Positions 5,489-13,151 of a stretch of 20,572 bases of DNA are shown piece by piece. The translations under genes and the position numbers were made by a program. Under the pieces are notes generated by a model. The model had not been told where the DNA came from. It made no database searches and was given only the letters and a program-made list of their open reading frames with translations. Position 1 is the first letter of the stretch; the number at the start of each line of letters is the position of its first letter. Origin of the DNA: an uncultured Acidobacteriota bacterium (GTDB lineage: Bacteria; Acidobacteriota; JAAYUB01); assembly GCA_937925645.1 (NCBI GenBank), contig CALAMB010000327.1, forward strand, positions 1 through 20,572, in the 5' to 3' direction.

Positions 5489-8230
5489 TCAGGAGCAGCC
5501 GCTGGTCTCGCCGCAGTTGGGGCACTTGTAGCAGGCGCCGTTGCGGACCATGATGGAACCGCACTGGAAGCAGGGGGGCGCGTCGGGCTGCAGCTCCAAC
5601 AGCAGCGGCTTCTGGGTGGCGGGCTCGGACTTGGCCGCCTTCTTCGGCTCGGCCGCCGACGTGTTGGCGGGTTCCTCGACGGCGATGATGCCCAGCTTCT
5701 GGTGCTCCTCCTCCGGCAGGAACTTCAGCGCCAGCCACTTGAAGATGTAATCGAACAGCGACTTGGCGTAGGGGATGTGCGGGTTGCCGGTGAAGCCGGA
5801 GGGCTCGAACCGCGTGTGGGTGAATTTTTCGACGAGCACCTTCAGCGGAACGCCGTATTGCAGGGCCATGGACACGGCCGTGGCGAAGCCGTCCATGACG
5901 CCGGAGATCACGCTCCCCTCTTTGGCCATGACCACGAAGATTTCGCCCGGCGAGCCGTCTTCGTACATGCCCACGGTGATGTAGCCCTCGTGGCCGCCGA
6001 TGGCGAACTTGTGAGTGATGGCCCGGCGCTCGTCGGGGAGCTTCTTCCGGACCGGCCGGTAGACCACCTTCTCCTCGGCCGTCGGCTTGGTCTCGGCGCT
6101 GGTGGACAGCGGCTGGATCTTCTTCGAGCCGTCGCGGTAGATGGCGATGGATTTGAGCCCCATCTTCCAGGCCTCCAGGTAGGTCTGGGAGATGTCCTCC
6201 GGCGTGGACTCGGTGGGCATGTTGACCGTCTTGGAGATGGCGCCCGACAGGAACGGCTGGACGGCGGCCATCATCCGCACGTGGCCCATGTGGTGGATGG
6301 TGCGGTTGCCCTGCGCCGGCTTCAACGCGCAGTCGAAGATGGCCAGGTGCTCTTCCTTCAGGAGCGGACAGCCCTCGATGGTGCCGTGTCCTTCGATGTA
6401 GTTGAGGATCTTGCGGACCTTCTCATCGGGGTAGCCGAGGCGCTTGAGGGCCGCGGGGACGGTGTTGTTGACGATCTTGATGCCGCCGCCGCCGACGAGC
6501 TGTTTGTACTTGACGAGGGCCAGGTCGGGCTCGATGCCGGTGGTGTCGCAGTCCATCATGAAGCCGATGGTGCCGGTGGGGGCGAGCACGGTGGCCTGGG
6601 CGTTGCGGAAACCGTGCTGCTCGCCTTCCTGGATCACCTGGTTCCAGACCTCGCGCGCCTGCTTGTACAGGTCGGGCGAGATGTTCTGCGGGTCGATGTA
6701 CTTGAGAGCGTCCCGGTGGTAGTGCATGACCTCGATGAACGAGGTCTTGTTTTTCGGATAGTGCGCGAAGGTGCCGAGCTGCTCGGCGATCTTCGCCGAG
6801 GTCAGATACGCCTGGCCGGTCATGATCGCGGTGATGGTCGCTGCATAGTCCCGGCCCTGGTAGCTGTCGTAGGGGAGGCCCATGTACATGAGCAGCGCGC
6901 CGAGGTTGGCGTAGCCGAGGCCGATGGGGCGGAACTCGTGGGAATTCCGGTCGATCCTCGGCGTCGGATAGCTGGCCGCGTCGACGATGATCTCCTGGGC
7001 GGTGAACACCACCTCGATCGCCTTGCGGAAGCTGACGGCGTCGTACTGCCCGTCCTCGGTGGCGTAGCGGAGCAGGTTCAGACTGGCCAGGTTGCACGCG
7101 GAGTCGTCCAGAAACATGTATTCGCTGCACGGGTTGGAGGCGTTGATGCGGCCGCTGCTCTTGCACGGGTTCCACCGGTTGATGGTGGTGTCGAACTGGA
7201 TGCCCGGATCGCCGCAGACGTGCGCCGAGTCGGCGATGAGCCGCATCAGGTCGCGGGCCTGGAACTCGTGGACCACCTCGCCGCTGGTGATGGCCTTGGT
7301 CCGCCAGGGTTCGTTGTTCTCCACGGCGCGCATGAAGTCGTCGGTCACCCGGACGCTGTTGTTGGCGTTCTGGAAAAAGATGGAGCTGTAGGCCTCGCCA
7401 TCGATGGACGCCTCGTAACCGGCCTGCACCAGGGCCTGGGCCTTGCGCTCCTCCTTGACCTTGCACTGGATGAAATCGACGATGTCCGGGTGGTCGATGT
7501 TCAGGATGACCATCTTGGCGGCGCGGCGGGTCTTGCCGCCCGACTTGATCACGCCGGCGAACGCGTCGTAGCCCTTCATGAAGGAAACCGGCCCTGAGGC
7601 GGAGCCGCCGGAGGCGAGCTTCTCCCGCGAGGAGCGGAGCGACGAGAGGTTGGTGCCGGTGCCGGAGCCGAACTTGAAGAGCCGCCCCTCGGTCTTGGCC
7701 AGCTCCAGGATGGAATCCATGGTGTCTTCCACCGAGTTGATGAAGCAGGCGGAGCACTGGGGCTTCGGCTCGACGCCCACGTTGAACCAGACGGGCGAAT
7801 TGAAGGCGACCTTCTGGTTGACGAGCAGGTGGGTCAGTTCGTCGGCGAACACCCGGGCGTCGCTCGCCTCCTGGAAGTAGCCCAGCTCGGTGCCCCAGCC
7901 GGTGATGGTTTCCACCACGCGGCTGATGAGCTGCTTGACGCTGTACTCGCGGCAGGGCGTGCCCAACTGGCCGTGAAAATACTTCGAGGCGACGATGTTG
8001 GTCGCGGTCATGGACCAGTCGATGGGCACCTCGACGCCGGCCTGCTCGAAAATCACCTCGCCCTTGCTGTTGGAAATGCGGGCGTCCCGGATTTCCCACT
8101 CCAGCTCATCGAAGGGGTGGCGGTTTTCCTGAGTGAAGAACCGATGGAAGTTTAATCCTTTCTTTGGTTTAGCTTGCCGCCGGGGGGTTGAGGCCGCAGA
8201 ATCCACCGCCACTTGTTTGTCAAGTTCCAT
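5489..8230 (-). CDS. nrdJ: Adenosylcobalamin-dependent (class II) ribonucleoside-diphosphate reductase
   Basis: A 913-residue enzyme that reduces ribonucleotides to deoxyribonucleotides using a B12-derived radical, so it needs no oxygen. Visible hallmarks are the redox Cys in QCSACFINS (about residues 159-162), the SGTGTN nucleotide loop near 189-194, and the catalytic finger loop NPCSE (366-370) with its thiyl Cys368. The second redox Cys of SACNLAS is at 379, and the barrel motif APTGTIGFMMDCD follows later. A TSCPD-type domain lies around 715-825. After a Lys/Ala/Pro linker the protein ends in a Cys-rich ribbon (C887-x2-C890 ... C903-x2-C906, then C912), which probably includes the C-terminal cysteines that re-reduce the active site. 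No N-terminal ATP-cone is apparent. GGAGGAG precedes the ATG. No other reductase class or nrdR is in the window. Confidence 0.95.
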   Translation of the reverse strand: MELDKQVAVDSAASTPRRQAKPKKGLNFHRFFTQENRHPFDELEWEIRDARISNSKGEVIFEQAGVEVPIDWSMTATNIVASKYFHGQLGTPCREYSVKQLISRVVETITGWGTELGYFQEASDARVFADELTHLLVNQKVAFNSPVWFNVGVEPKPQCSACFINSVEDTMDSILELAKTEGRLFKFGSGTGTNLSSLRSSREKLASGGSASGPVSFMKGYDAFAGVIKSGGKTRRAAKMVILNIDHPDIVDFIQCKVKEERKAQALVQAGYEASIDGEAYSSIFFQNANNSVRVTDDFMRAVENNEPWRTKAITSGEVVHEFQARDLMRLIADSAHVCGDPGIQFDTTINRWNPCKSSGRINASNPCSEYMFLDDSACNLASLNLLRYATEDGQYDAVSFRKAIEVVFTAQEIIVDAASYPTPRIDRNSHEFRPIGLGYANLGALLMYMGLPYDSYQGRDYAATITAIMTGQAYLTSAKIAEQLGTFAHYPKNKTSFIEVMHYHRDALKYIDPQNISPDLYKQAREVWNQVIQEGEQHGFRNAQATVLAPTGTIGFMMDCDTTGIEPDLALVKYKQLVGGGGIKIVNNTVPAALKRLGYPDEKVRKILNYIEGHGTIEGCPLLKEEHLAIFDCALKPAQGNRTIHHMGHVRMMAAVQPFLSGAISKTVNMPTESTPEDISQTYLEAWKMGLKSIAIYRDGSKKIQPLSTSAETKPTAEEKVVYRPVRKKLPDERRAITHKFAIGGHEGYITVGMYEDGSPGEIFVVMAKEGSVISGVMDGFATAVSMALQYGVPLKVLVEKFTHTRFEPSGFTGNPHIPYAKSLFDYIFKWLALKFLPEEEHQKLGIIAVEEPANTSAAEPKKAAKSEPATQKPLLLELQPDAPPCFQCGSIMVRNGACYKCPNCGETSGCS

Positions 8231-8284
8231 CCCTGAATCTCCTCCAGATCATGCGTAGCCCGTAGGTTTAGCGCAATTGTCCAA

Positions 8285-8313
8285 ATTATGGCGCATGTAT
8301 CCGGGCATGTCAA
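8285..8313 (-). promoter_or_regulatory. Sigma-70 promoter of nrdJ
   Basis: On the - strand, TTGACA (8313-8308) and CATAAT (8290-8285) are separated by 17 bp. They lie 55-83 nt upstream of the nrdJ start and directly downstream of the proximal NrdR box. Confidence 0.8.
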
Positions 8314-8320
8314 ACGAAAA

Positions 8321-8336
8321 GTACTATATTTTGTAG
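8321..8336. promoter_or_regulatory. NrdR box 1 (proximal to nrdJ)
   Basis: GTACTATATTTTGTAG is an imperfect match to the NrdR operator ACACWATATATWGTGT. It lies 7 bp upstream of the -35 box. Together with box 2 it forms the typical tandem NrdR operator. Confidence 0.75.
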
Positions 8337-8351
8337 ATAGAACTGTCCCGG

Positions 8352-8367
8352 ACACAATATATTGTAT
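8352..8367. promoter_or_regulatory. NrdR box 2 (distal)
   Basis: ACACAATATATTGTAT matches the NrdR operator ACACWATATATWGTGT at all but two positions. It starts 31 bp from box 1 (15-bp gap, about three helical turns), the spacing at which NrdR normally binds both boxes on one DNA face. Confidence 0.85.
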
Positions 8368-8495
8368 CTTGTGGGCTACGTGTACTTTAGCGTTAACTCG
8401 TTATTCACGATCCGGTCAAACCCTTGCGGGACGGACCGCTCCGGAGGAGGATCCGGCGGGAGCGTCTTTGGCGGGCGTGCGCGCCGAATTTGTAC

Positions 8496-8501
8496 TATAA
8501 T
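8496..8501 (+). promoter_or_regulatory. Possible -10 box for the ChbG-like gene
   Basis: An isolated TATAAT on the + strand lies 158 nt before the GTG start of the deacetylase. No good -35 box is seen 16-18 bp upstream, so this is a weak candidate. Confidence 0.3.
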
Positions 8502-8658
8502 TCACATTTCCTTGTTGAAGCGGTTCGGACCGCAGATGGTCTCGGGAGGCGGCGCCGCTTGCCACCGCGGAGAATCGGGGCGCCGGGCGGCCGGGGGATC
8601 CGTGCCCGCGTCGCCTCAGGTTCCGAATCTCGGCGCATCGGCGGATCGAGGGTGACCG

Positions 8659-9525
8659 GTGAAACAGCTCATCGTGAACGCGGACGATTTCGGTGCCAAC
8701 GCGGGCGTCAACCGCGGCGTCCTGGCGGCGTACCAGGCCGGCGGGTTGTCCAGCGCCACGCTCATGGCCGCGGGGGAGGCGTTTGCCGAGGCGGCGGCCA
8801 TGGCCCGCGCCACGCCCGGACTCGGCGTCGGCGTCCACCTGGTGCTGGCCGGCGGGCTGCCGCCGACTGCCGCGCCGGCCGATGTGCCGACACTGGTGAG
8901 CGCGGACGGGCGACTCTGGCCGGACCTGGGGACGTTCGCCCGCCGCTGGGCCACCGGCCGGATCGATCCGGCCGACGTGGAGGTCGAGGTTGACGCCCAG
9001 CTCGACCGCGTCCGCGACGCCGGCATTACGCCCACCCACGTGGACGCCCACAAGCACGTGTTCGTGATCCCCGGCGTGATGCGCCGCGTGGCGGCCGCCT
9101 GCCGCCGCCGTGACATCGGGGCCGTGCGCAATCCGTTCGACGCCGATCCGCTGGCGCCGGGCCTGGCGCCGCCGGGGCGGCGCCGCCGCCGGCTGCTGCA
9201 GTGGCTGTTCGGCCGGTCCGTGCGGCTGGCCCGGCCGGGCTGGCGGCGGGCGGCGGCCGGCCTGTGGGCACCCGATCGGTTTTACGGTGTGGCCGCGACC
9301 GGGCTCTGGACGGCCGGCTACCTGGAACGGATCGTCGCCGGGCTGACGGCGGGCTGCGCCGAACTGATGACGCATCCCGGCGTGCTGGACGAGTCGCTGC
9401 GCGCCAGCCGGACCCGGCTCAAGGAGTCCCGCCAGGCGGAGCTTGACCTGCTGTGCCGCGTGCTGCCGCCGCTCCTGACGCGCCACGGGGCGACCCTGCG
9501 CGCGTTCACGAAACCGGACGCGTAG
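8659..9525 (+). CDS. ChbG/HpnK (YdjC) family carbohydrate deacetylase
   Basis: A 288-residue protein starting MKQLIVNADDFGANAGVNRG, the typical opening of the YdjC/ChbG/HpnK family with the catalytic and metal-binding Asp9 and Asp10. Further family motifs are GVGVHL (His60), THVDAHKHVF (Asp129, His131, His133) and ELMTHPG near residue 238. Such enzymes are TIM-barrel-like metal-dependent deacetylases. ChbG acts on diacetylchitobiose and HpnK is linked to hopanoid synthesis. No chitobiose or hopanoid genes are adjacent, so the substrate stays open. A basic, hydrophobic insertion (RRRRRLLQWLFGRSVRLARPGWRRA) at about 174-199 may touch membrane. The start is GTG with GAGGGTGA a few bases upstream. 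It converges on the PqqD-like gene. Confidence 0.85.
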   Translation: MKQLIVNADDFGANAGVNRGVLAAYQAGGLSSATLMAAGEAFAEAAAMARATPGLGVGVHLVLAGGLPPTAAPADVPTLVSADGRLWPDLGTFARRWATGRIDPADVEVEVDAQLDRVRDAGITPTHVDAHKHVFVIPGVMRRVAAACRRRDIGAVRNPFDADPLAPGLAPPGRRRRRLLQWLFGRSVRLARPGWRRAAAGLWAPDRFYGVAATGLWTAGYLERIVAGLTAGCAELMTHPGVLDESLRASRTRLKESRQAELDLLCRVLPPLLTRHGATLRAFTKPDA

Positions 9526-9563
9526 ATGCCGCCCGCGCGGCGTGTTCGCGCGCGGTTCCGCGT

Positions 9564-9583
9564 CCGGCGGGTGGTTCCGCCGG
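9564..9583. terminator. GC hairpin between convergent genes
   Basis: The stem CCGGCGG (9564-9570) pairs with CCGCCGG (9577-9583) around a 6-nt loop. It lies 38 nt after the deacetylase stop and before the stop of the convergent PqqD-like gene. There is no T-tract, so termination is only a possibility. Confidence 0.3.
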
Positions 9584-9650
9584 CGACCCATCATTCCCTG
9601 GTGCATCGAGAGCGTGACGGACGGCGTACGGATCCCGCCCGGGCGCGACG

Positions 9651-10019
9651 TCAGACCAGGCGGCCGTCGGGGGCGCGCAGGTCGATGAAACCCTGGCGCT
9701 TGAGATGATGAATGAACGCGGCCAGGCGCTCCGGGGCGGGCCGGACTTCGTCGCCGAACCGCGCCACCAGATCCTCGGCGATCCGGCCCACGGTCCGGTT
9801 GCCGTCGCAGCGGCCCCAAACGAAGGACCCGATGGCGTCGAGCTTCACCTGGACGTTGGGCTTGCGGCGCCGCGGCAGGAACAGCCGCCGGGCCCACTCC
9901 GACTTGAAGCGGGGCACCTCGAGGGCCACCAGCTCCCCCTCCAGATTGATATGCCCCAGCCGCCGCAGCGGCACCAGCTCCATGAGATTGAATTCGGCGT
10001 GCGTGCGTTTCTTGGCCAT
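9651..10019 (-). CDS. PqqD-like (RRE-fold) protein, orphan
   Basis: A 122-residue protein. Its C-terminal two thirds match the PqqD fold: IGSFVWGRCDGNRTVGRIAE, then a DLVARFGDEV segment, and the closing AAFIHHLKRQGFIDL helix-strand. PqqD domains (RiPP recognition elements) bind a precursor peptide and present it to a modifying enzyme. Here no precursor peptide, radical SAM enzyme or PQQ gene is adjacent. About 50 extra N-terminal residues (MELVPLRRLGHINLEGELVA and following) precede the domain and resemble what I recall of solitary PqqD-like proteins in other bacteria. The ATG at 10019 is preferred over an in-frame TTG at 10052 because GGCAGGA lies 6 nt before it. The natural partner is unknown. 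Confidence 0.72.
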   Translation of the reverse strand: MAKKRTHAEFNLMELVPLRRLGHINLEGELVALEVPRFKSEWARRLFLPRRRKPNVQVKLDAIGSFVWGRCDGNRTVGRIAEDLVARFGDEVRPAPERLAAFIHHLKRQGFIDLRAPDGRLV

Positions 10020-10058
10020 CGTGTCCTGCCCGTCTCTGGGTAATTTCGCCAACGCGCC

Positions 10059-10087
10059 ATTTCACCACAAAGCCGCCGGGAACTCAA
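10059..10087 (-). promoter_or_regulatory. Promoter-like shared motif, copy A (before the PqqD-like gene)
   Basis: On the - strand, TTGAGT (10087-10082), a 17-bp spacer containing CCGGCGG, and TGTGGTGAAAT ending at 10059 lie 39 nt upstream of the PqqD-like start. The same elements occur before the aminotransferase and, shortened, before the ECF sigma gene. It could be a promoter (-35 TTGAGT, -10 TGAAAT), an operator, or a dispersed intergenic repeat. Confidence 0.5.
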
Positions 10088-10110
10088 AGGGAATGGGCGG
10101 CCGACCGGCG

Positions 10111-10142
10111 AAAAAAAACGGGCGGGACACGCGTCCCGCCCG
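10111..10142 (-). terminator. Intrinsic terminator of the OPT transporter gene
   Basis: On the - strand a 10-bp perfect stem (10142-10133 with 10128-10119, CGGGCGGGAC type) and a 4-nt loop are followed at once by eight U residues (10118-10111). It begins 25 nt after the OPT stop codon. This is a classic Rho-independent terminator and isolates the transporter from the PqqD-like gene. Confidence 0.93.
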
Positions 10143-10167
10143 GATCGGATCGACAGGGAAACAGCGG

Positions 10168-12273
10168 CTACATCACCCGCGGCGGCGCCGGCTCATCGGG
10201 GCTGCCGGCGTTGCCCACCGGGACCTTCACCAGGTACCAGCCCACGAACAGGAACACCAGCAGGGTGGGCAGGAACTGGAGCATGGAGCCGGATTGCTCG
10301 AAGATGAAGGGCACGTTGATCTCCATGACCGCCAGGAAAGCGAAGAACAGGCCGATGAGCGCCTCGCCGGCGATCAGGCCCGACGCCAGCAGCACGCCGG
10401 TGTTCTCCACCCGGGCCGACTGGGCTTCGTTGAGCTTCTTGCGGGCCACGACCTTGTCGGCGATCCCGCGGATCAGGCCGCCGAGGAAGATGGCGAAGGT
10501 GGTCTCCAGCGGCAGGTACATGCCGACACACACCAGCATCGGGCTCTTGACCCGCAGCAGGATGAACCCGACGGCCATGAGGATGCCGACGATGATGAGG
10601 GGCCAGGCCATGTCGCCGCCGACGATGCCCTGCGACAGGATGGCCATCAGGCTGGCCTGGGGTGCGGGATAGTTGGCCCCGCCCAGGCCCGTGCCGCCCC
10701 GGGTGATGTCGCCCTGGTGGAGGATCCAGAGCGGGATGAACATGACGCCGGCGGAGAGGATCACGCCGAAGAAATCACCCACCTGCATCTTCCACGGCGT
10801 GCCGCCCAGGATGTGGCCGACTTTCAAGTCCTGCAGCATTTCACCGGCCACGGCGGCGGCGACGCAGATCACCGCGGCGACACCGAGCACGGCCGCCACG
10901 CCGGGTTCACCGCTGACGCCGAGCGCCACCATGAGCAGTGCGGCGACGATGAGCGTGGACAGGGTCAGGCCGCTGATCGGGTTGTTGCTGGAGCCGATGA
11001 GCCCCACCAGGTAGCCGGAGACCGCGGCGAAGAAGAAGCCGGCGATCACCATGACGATGGTGGCCACCAGGGCCGCGCCGACGTGACCGCTGAAGTAGTA
11101 GTAGATGAAGAACGTGGCGACGGAGGCGAGGATGATGCCGATGAAGACCCACTTGAAGGGCATGTCCTTCTCGGTCCGATCCTCGGCGACGCCGCCGGTG
11201 GCCGCCTTGCGCACGTCGCGGATGGCGCGCCCCAGACCAGCGGCCAGACTGTTGCGCATGCGGTACAGGGTGAAGGCGGCGCTCATGAGCATGCCGCCGA
11301 TGGCGATGGGCCGGACGACCTTGGACCAGACGCTGTTGGCGAGGGCGATCCAGATCTGCTCCGCCCAGTGCGCCGGGTTGGGATCGGCGAGGAAAGCGTT
11401 CCAGTACTTCTGGTCCAGCAGGTCCTTGATCGCTTCCGGGTTCTTCACCAGCGCGTCACTCACCTGGGTCCACAGGGAGGGGCCCATAAAGTAGAGCAAT
11501 AGCGGCACGAACAGGCCCCAGGCCAGCAGGCCGCCGCTGAAGTTCAGCGCGGCCAGCTGCGGACCGATGATGTAGCCGACGCCGATGTAAGCCGGCGACA
11601 CGCCGGGGGTCGAGATGAGCGCGCCGCCGCCGGCCTGGGCGCCGCTGGCGGAGTTGATGCCCAGCAGCTTGTCCTTGAAGGCGATGAAGGCCTCGCCCTT
11701 GGAGGCGAACAGCTTGAACTCCTTGAAGAACTGGATGGCGGCGCCGATGCCCATGGCGGTGAAGAGGAACTTGGCTCCGCCGCCCTTGGCGCCGCGACCG
11801 GCCTTGTGAATCTCGGAGGCGGCCACCGACTCGGGGAACGGCAGCTCCTTGTCCTCCACCATGACCCGCCGCAGGATGGTCACGAACAGGATGCCGATGA
11901 AACCGCCCACCAGCATGATGGCGGTCGCCTCGAGGTAGTGGGACAGGCTCATGAAGTCCCCTTCCCACACGCCGGCGATCATGAACGCCGGGATCGTGAA
12001 GATCGCCCCGGCCGCGACCGACTCGCCGATGGAGCCGACCGTCCGGGTGATGTTCTCCTCGAGAATGCTGCCCTTGAACAGCTTCAGCAAGGCCATGCCG
12101 ATGACGGCGGCCGGATAGGTCGCGGCGATGGTCATGCCGGCCTTCAGGCCGAGGTAGGCGTTGGCGGCGCCGAGGATCACCGCCAGCGGCAGACCGATGG
12201 CCATGGCGCGAAGGGTGAACTCCTTCATGTCCGTCGTTACGGGAACGTAGGGGACGTGCTTCTGATCGGCCAT
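10168..12273 (-). CDS. OPT family oligopeptide transporter
   Basis: A 701-residue polytopic membrane protein with about 15-16 hydrophobic segments. It begins HVPYVPVTTDMKEFTLRAMA and continues GLPLAVILGAANAYLGLKAG, a hallmark start of prokaryotic OPT proteins. Later family-like stretches are PFPESVAASEIHKAGRGAKG, the internal GYLVGLIGSSNNPISGLT motif (about residues 420-440), and the C-terminal GEALIGLFFAFL region. OPT proteins are proton-coupled importers of oligopeptides or metal chelates; the bacterial substrates are mostly unknown. AAGGAG lies 6 nt before the ATG. The gene is monocistronic by its own promoter and a strong terminator. No adjacent peptidase or siderophore gene narrows the substrate. 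Confidence 0.92.
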   Translation of the reverse strand: MADQKHVPYVPVTTDMKEFTLRAMAIGLPLAVILGAANAYLGLKAGMTIAATYPAAVIGMALLKLFKGSILEENITRTVGSIGESVAAGAIFTIPAFMIAGVWEGDFMSLSHYLEATAIMLVGGFIGILFVTILRRVMVEDKELPFPESVAASEIHKAGRGAKGGGAKFLFTAMGIGAAIQFFKEFKLFASKGEAFIAFKDKLLGINSASGAQAGGGALISTPGVSPAYIGVGYIIGPQLAALNFSGGLLAWGLFVPLLLYFMGPSLWTQVSDALVKNPEAIKDLLDQKYWNAFLADPNPAHWAEQIWIALANSVWSKVVRPIAIGGMLMSAAFTLYRMRNSLAAGLGRAIRDVRKAATGGVAEDRTEKDMPFKWVFIGIILASVATFFIYYYFSGHVGAALVATIVMVIAGFFFAAVSGYLVGLIGSSNNPISGLTLSTLIVAALLMVALGVSGEPGVAAVLGVAAVICVAAAVAGEMLQDLKVGHILGGTPWKMQVGDFFGVILSAGVMFIPLWILHQGDITRGGTGLGGANYPAPQASLMAILSQGIVGGDMAWPLIIVGILMAVGFILLRVKSPMLVCVGMYLPLETTFAIFLGGLIRGIADKVVARKKLNEAQSARVENTGVLLASGLIAGEALIGLFFAFLAVMEINVPFIFEQSGSMLQFLPTLLVFLFVGWYLVKVPVGNAGSPDEPAPPRVM

Positions 12274-12320
12274 ACGCTTCTCCTTGGTGGAGTGGATGAA
12301 ATGGGCTGTTAAACTGGGCC

Positions 12321-12349
12321 AGTGTAATGCAACCGGGTGTGAAGATCAA
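12321..12349 (-). promoter_or_regulatory. Sigma-70-like promoter of the OPT gene
   Basis: On the - strand, TTGATC (12349-12344), a 17-bp spacer and TACACT (12326-12321) lie 48-76 nt before the ATG. Confidence 0.65.
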
Positions 12350-12358
12350 TCGAATTTC

Positions 12359-12375
12359 CGGACGGACACCGTCCG
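12359..12375. terminator. Short perfect hairpin downstream of the membrane-anchored protein gene
   Basis: CGGACGG (12359-12365), the 3-nt loop ACA, and CCGTCCG (12369-12375) lie 45 nt past the stop of the - strand gene at 12420 and just upstream of the OPT promoter. It may end the rbfA transcript or serve as an operator for the OPT gene. There is no T-tract. Confidence 0.4.
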
Positions 12376-12419
12376 AACCGAGTGCCGGCGGAGGATTTGA
12401 CGAAACGGGCAGTTGCGGC

Positions 12420-13151
12420 CTACGGCTTGAGGGTGACGGCCGCCGTCCGGTCGCCGATCTCGATCTGCTGCAACCGCTCCGGGAGACGGAAGCCGTAGTC
12501 GGAGTCATAGTCGACGCCGGGCAGGCTTTTCCGGAGGAAGGGAATCACCAGGGCGGGCGGCACGGGAAGCCGGCCCATCTGGATGGATTCAACCTGAACG
12601 AAGCAGCGGTTGATGATGTCGCGGTTGGGGACCAGCCGGACCCGGAGCGTTCCGGTGGTCTTCAGGAGGTCGGGGAACGCGTCGCGTTTGTCCGCGGGCA
12701 GGTGGTCGTGGACCGCCTGGCCGTTGATGCGGCAGACCAGGTCCACCCGGCCCGGCGTCAGGCGGGCCACCGCGCTTTCCAGTCCGCGGGCCGGCAGGTT
12801 CTGGCGCTCGAGCTCGTACTGGAGCTGCTCGTTGATCTCCAGTTCGGTCAGCCGCCAGGTTGTCGCGCCGGCAACCGGCGCGGCGGGCGTCGCGGCCGCG
12901 GCGTCCGGTGTGGCGGGGGCCGCGGCGGGCGGCGCCGTGTCGGCGCCGCGCAGGGACTGCGCGAGTTGCTCCACGTTTTCCACCCGCCGGGGCGGCGGCG
13001 GTTTCAGCTCGGCCGGGTCGGGCGCATCCAGGATCGGGCTCAACAGGTCGGCCGGCCGCGGCATGAAGAGGAGCGCCGCGCCCACGGCAAGCACGGCCAG
13101 GCCGGCCAGCGCGGCCACGATCAGCAGGGCGCGTTTCACGGTTTTATTCAT
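12420..13151 (-). CDS. Membrane-anchored protein of unknown function
   Basis: A 243-residue protein with an N-terminal transmembrane anchor (about residues 8-30), a Pro/Ala-rich linker (about 31-97) and a C-terminal domain (98-243) that probably lies outside the cytoplasm. The domain contains LTELEINEQLQYELERQ, a GRVDLVCRINGQ strand pair, a GTLRVRLVPN segment and a MGRLPVPPALVIPFL motif, and it is predicted mostly beta. This order loosely recalls lipid-binding-like YpmS/DUF2140 or DUF2993 proteins; I cannot confirm that. The ATG at 13151 overlaps the rbfA stop (ATGAATAA), so it is translationally coupled to rbfA. In-frame codons upstream lie inside rbfA and are unlikely to be used. Confidence 0.75.
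   Translation of the reverse strand: MNKTVKRALLIVAALAGLAVLAVGAALLFMPRPADLLSPILDAPDPAELKPPPPRRVENVEQLAQSLRGADTAPPAAAPATPDAAAATPAAPVAGATTWRLTELEINEQLQYELERQNLPARGLESAVARLTPGRVDLVCRINGQAVHDHLPADKRDAFPDLLKTTGTLRVRLVPNRDIINRCFVQVESIQMGRLPVPPALVIPFLRKSLPGVDYDSDYGFRLPERLQQIEIGDRTAAVTLKP

Larger units (their letters stand above)
8231..8658. other. Divergent intergenic region nrdJ / ChbG-like gene
   Basis: 428 bp without a convincing gene. The left 140 bp is unusually AT-rich for this genome and holds the nrdJ promoter and two NrdR-type boxes. An 8-bp inverted repeat, CGTAGCCC (8254-8261) and GGGCTACG (8373-8380), flanks this regulatory block. The right part (about 8400-8658) is GC-rich and has one isolated TATAAT and a small hairpin (GCGGT-TCGG-ACCGC, 8520-8533). 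I see no cobalamin-riboswitch B12 box. Confidence 0.7.

Noticed and set aside
4736..7597. A 953-codon open frame on the + strand over the transporter end and nrdJ
   Set aside because: It lies opposite nrdJ, which has unmistakable motifs, and its product has low-complexity Gly/Arg/Val/Asp composition typical of an antisense frame in GC-rich DNA.
8231..8658. Cobalamin riboswitch before the B12-dependent reductase
   Set aside because: No B12-box-like conserved core was seen, and the region is explained by a promoter and NrdR boxes.
9712..11502. A 596-codon + strand open frame opposite the OPT transporter
   Set aside because: The product is a His/Asp/Gly/Gln-rich shadow of the OPT gene with no domain pattern.
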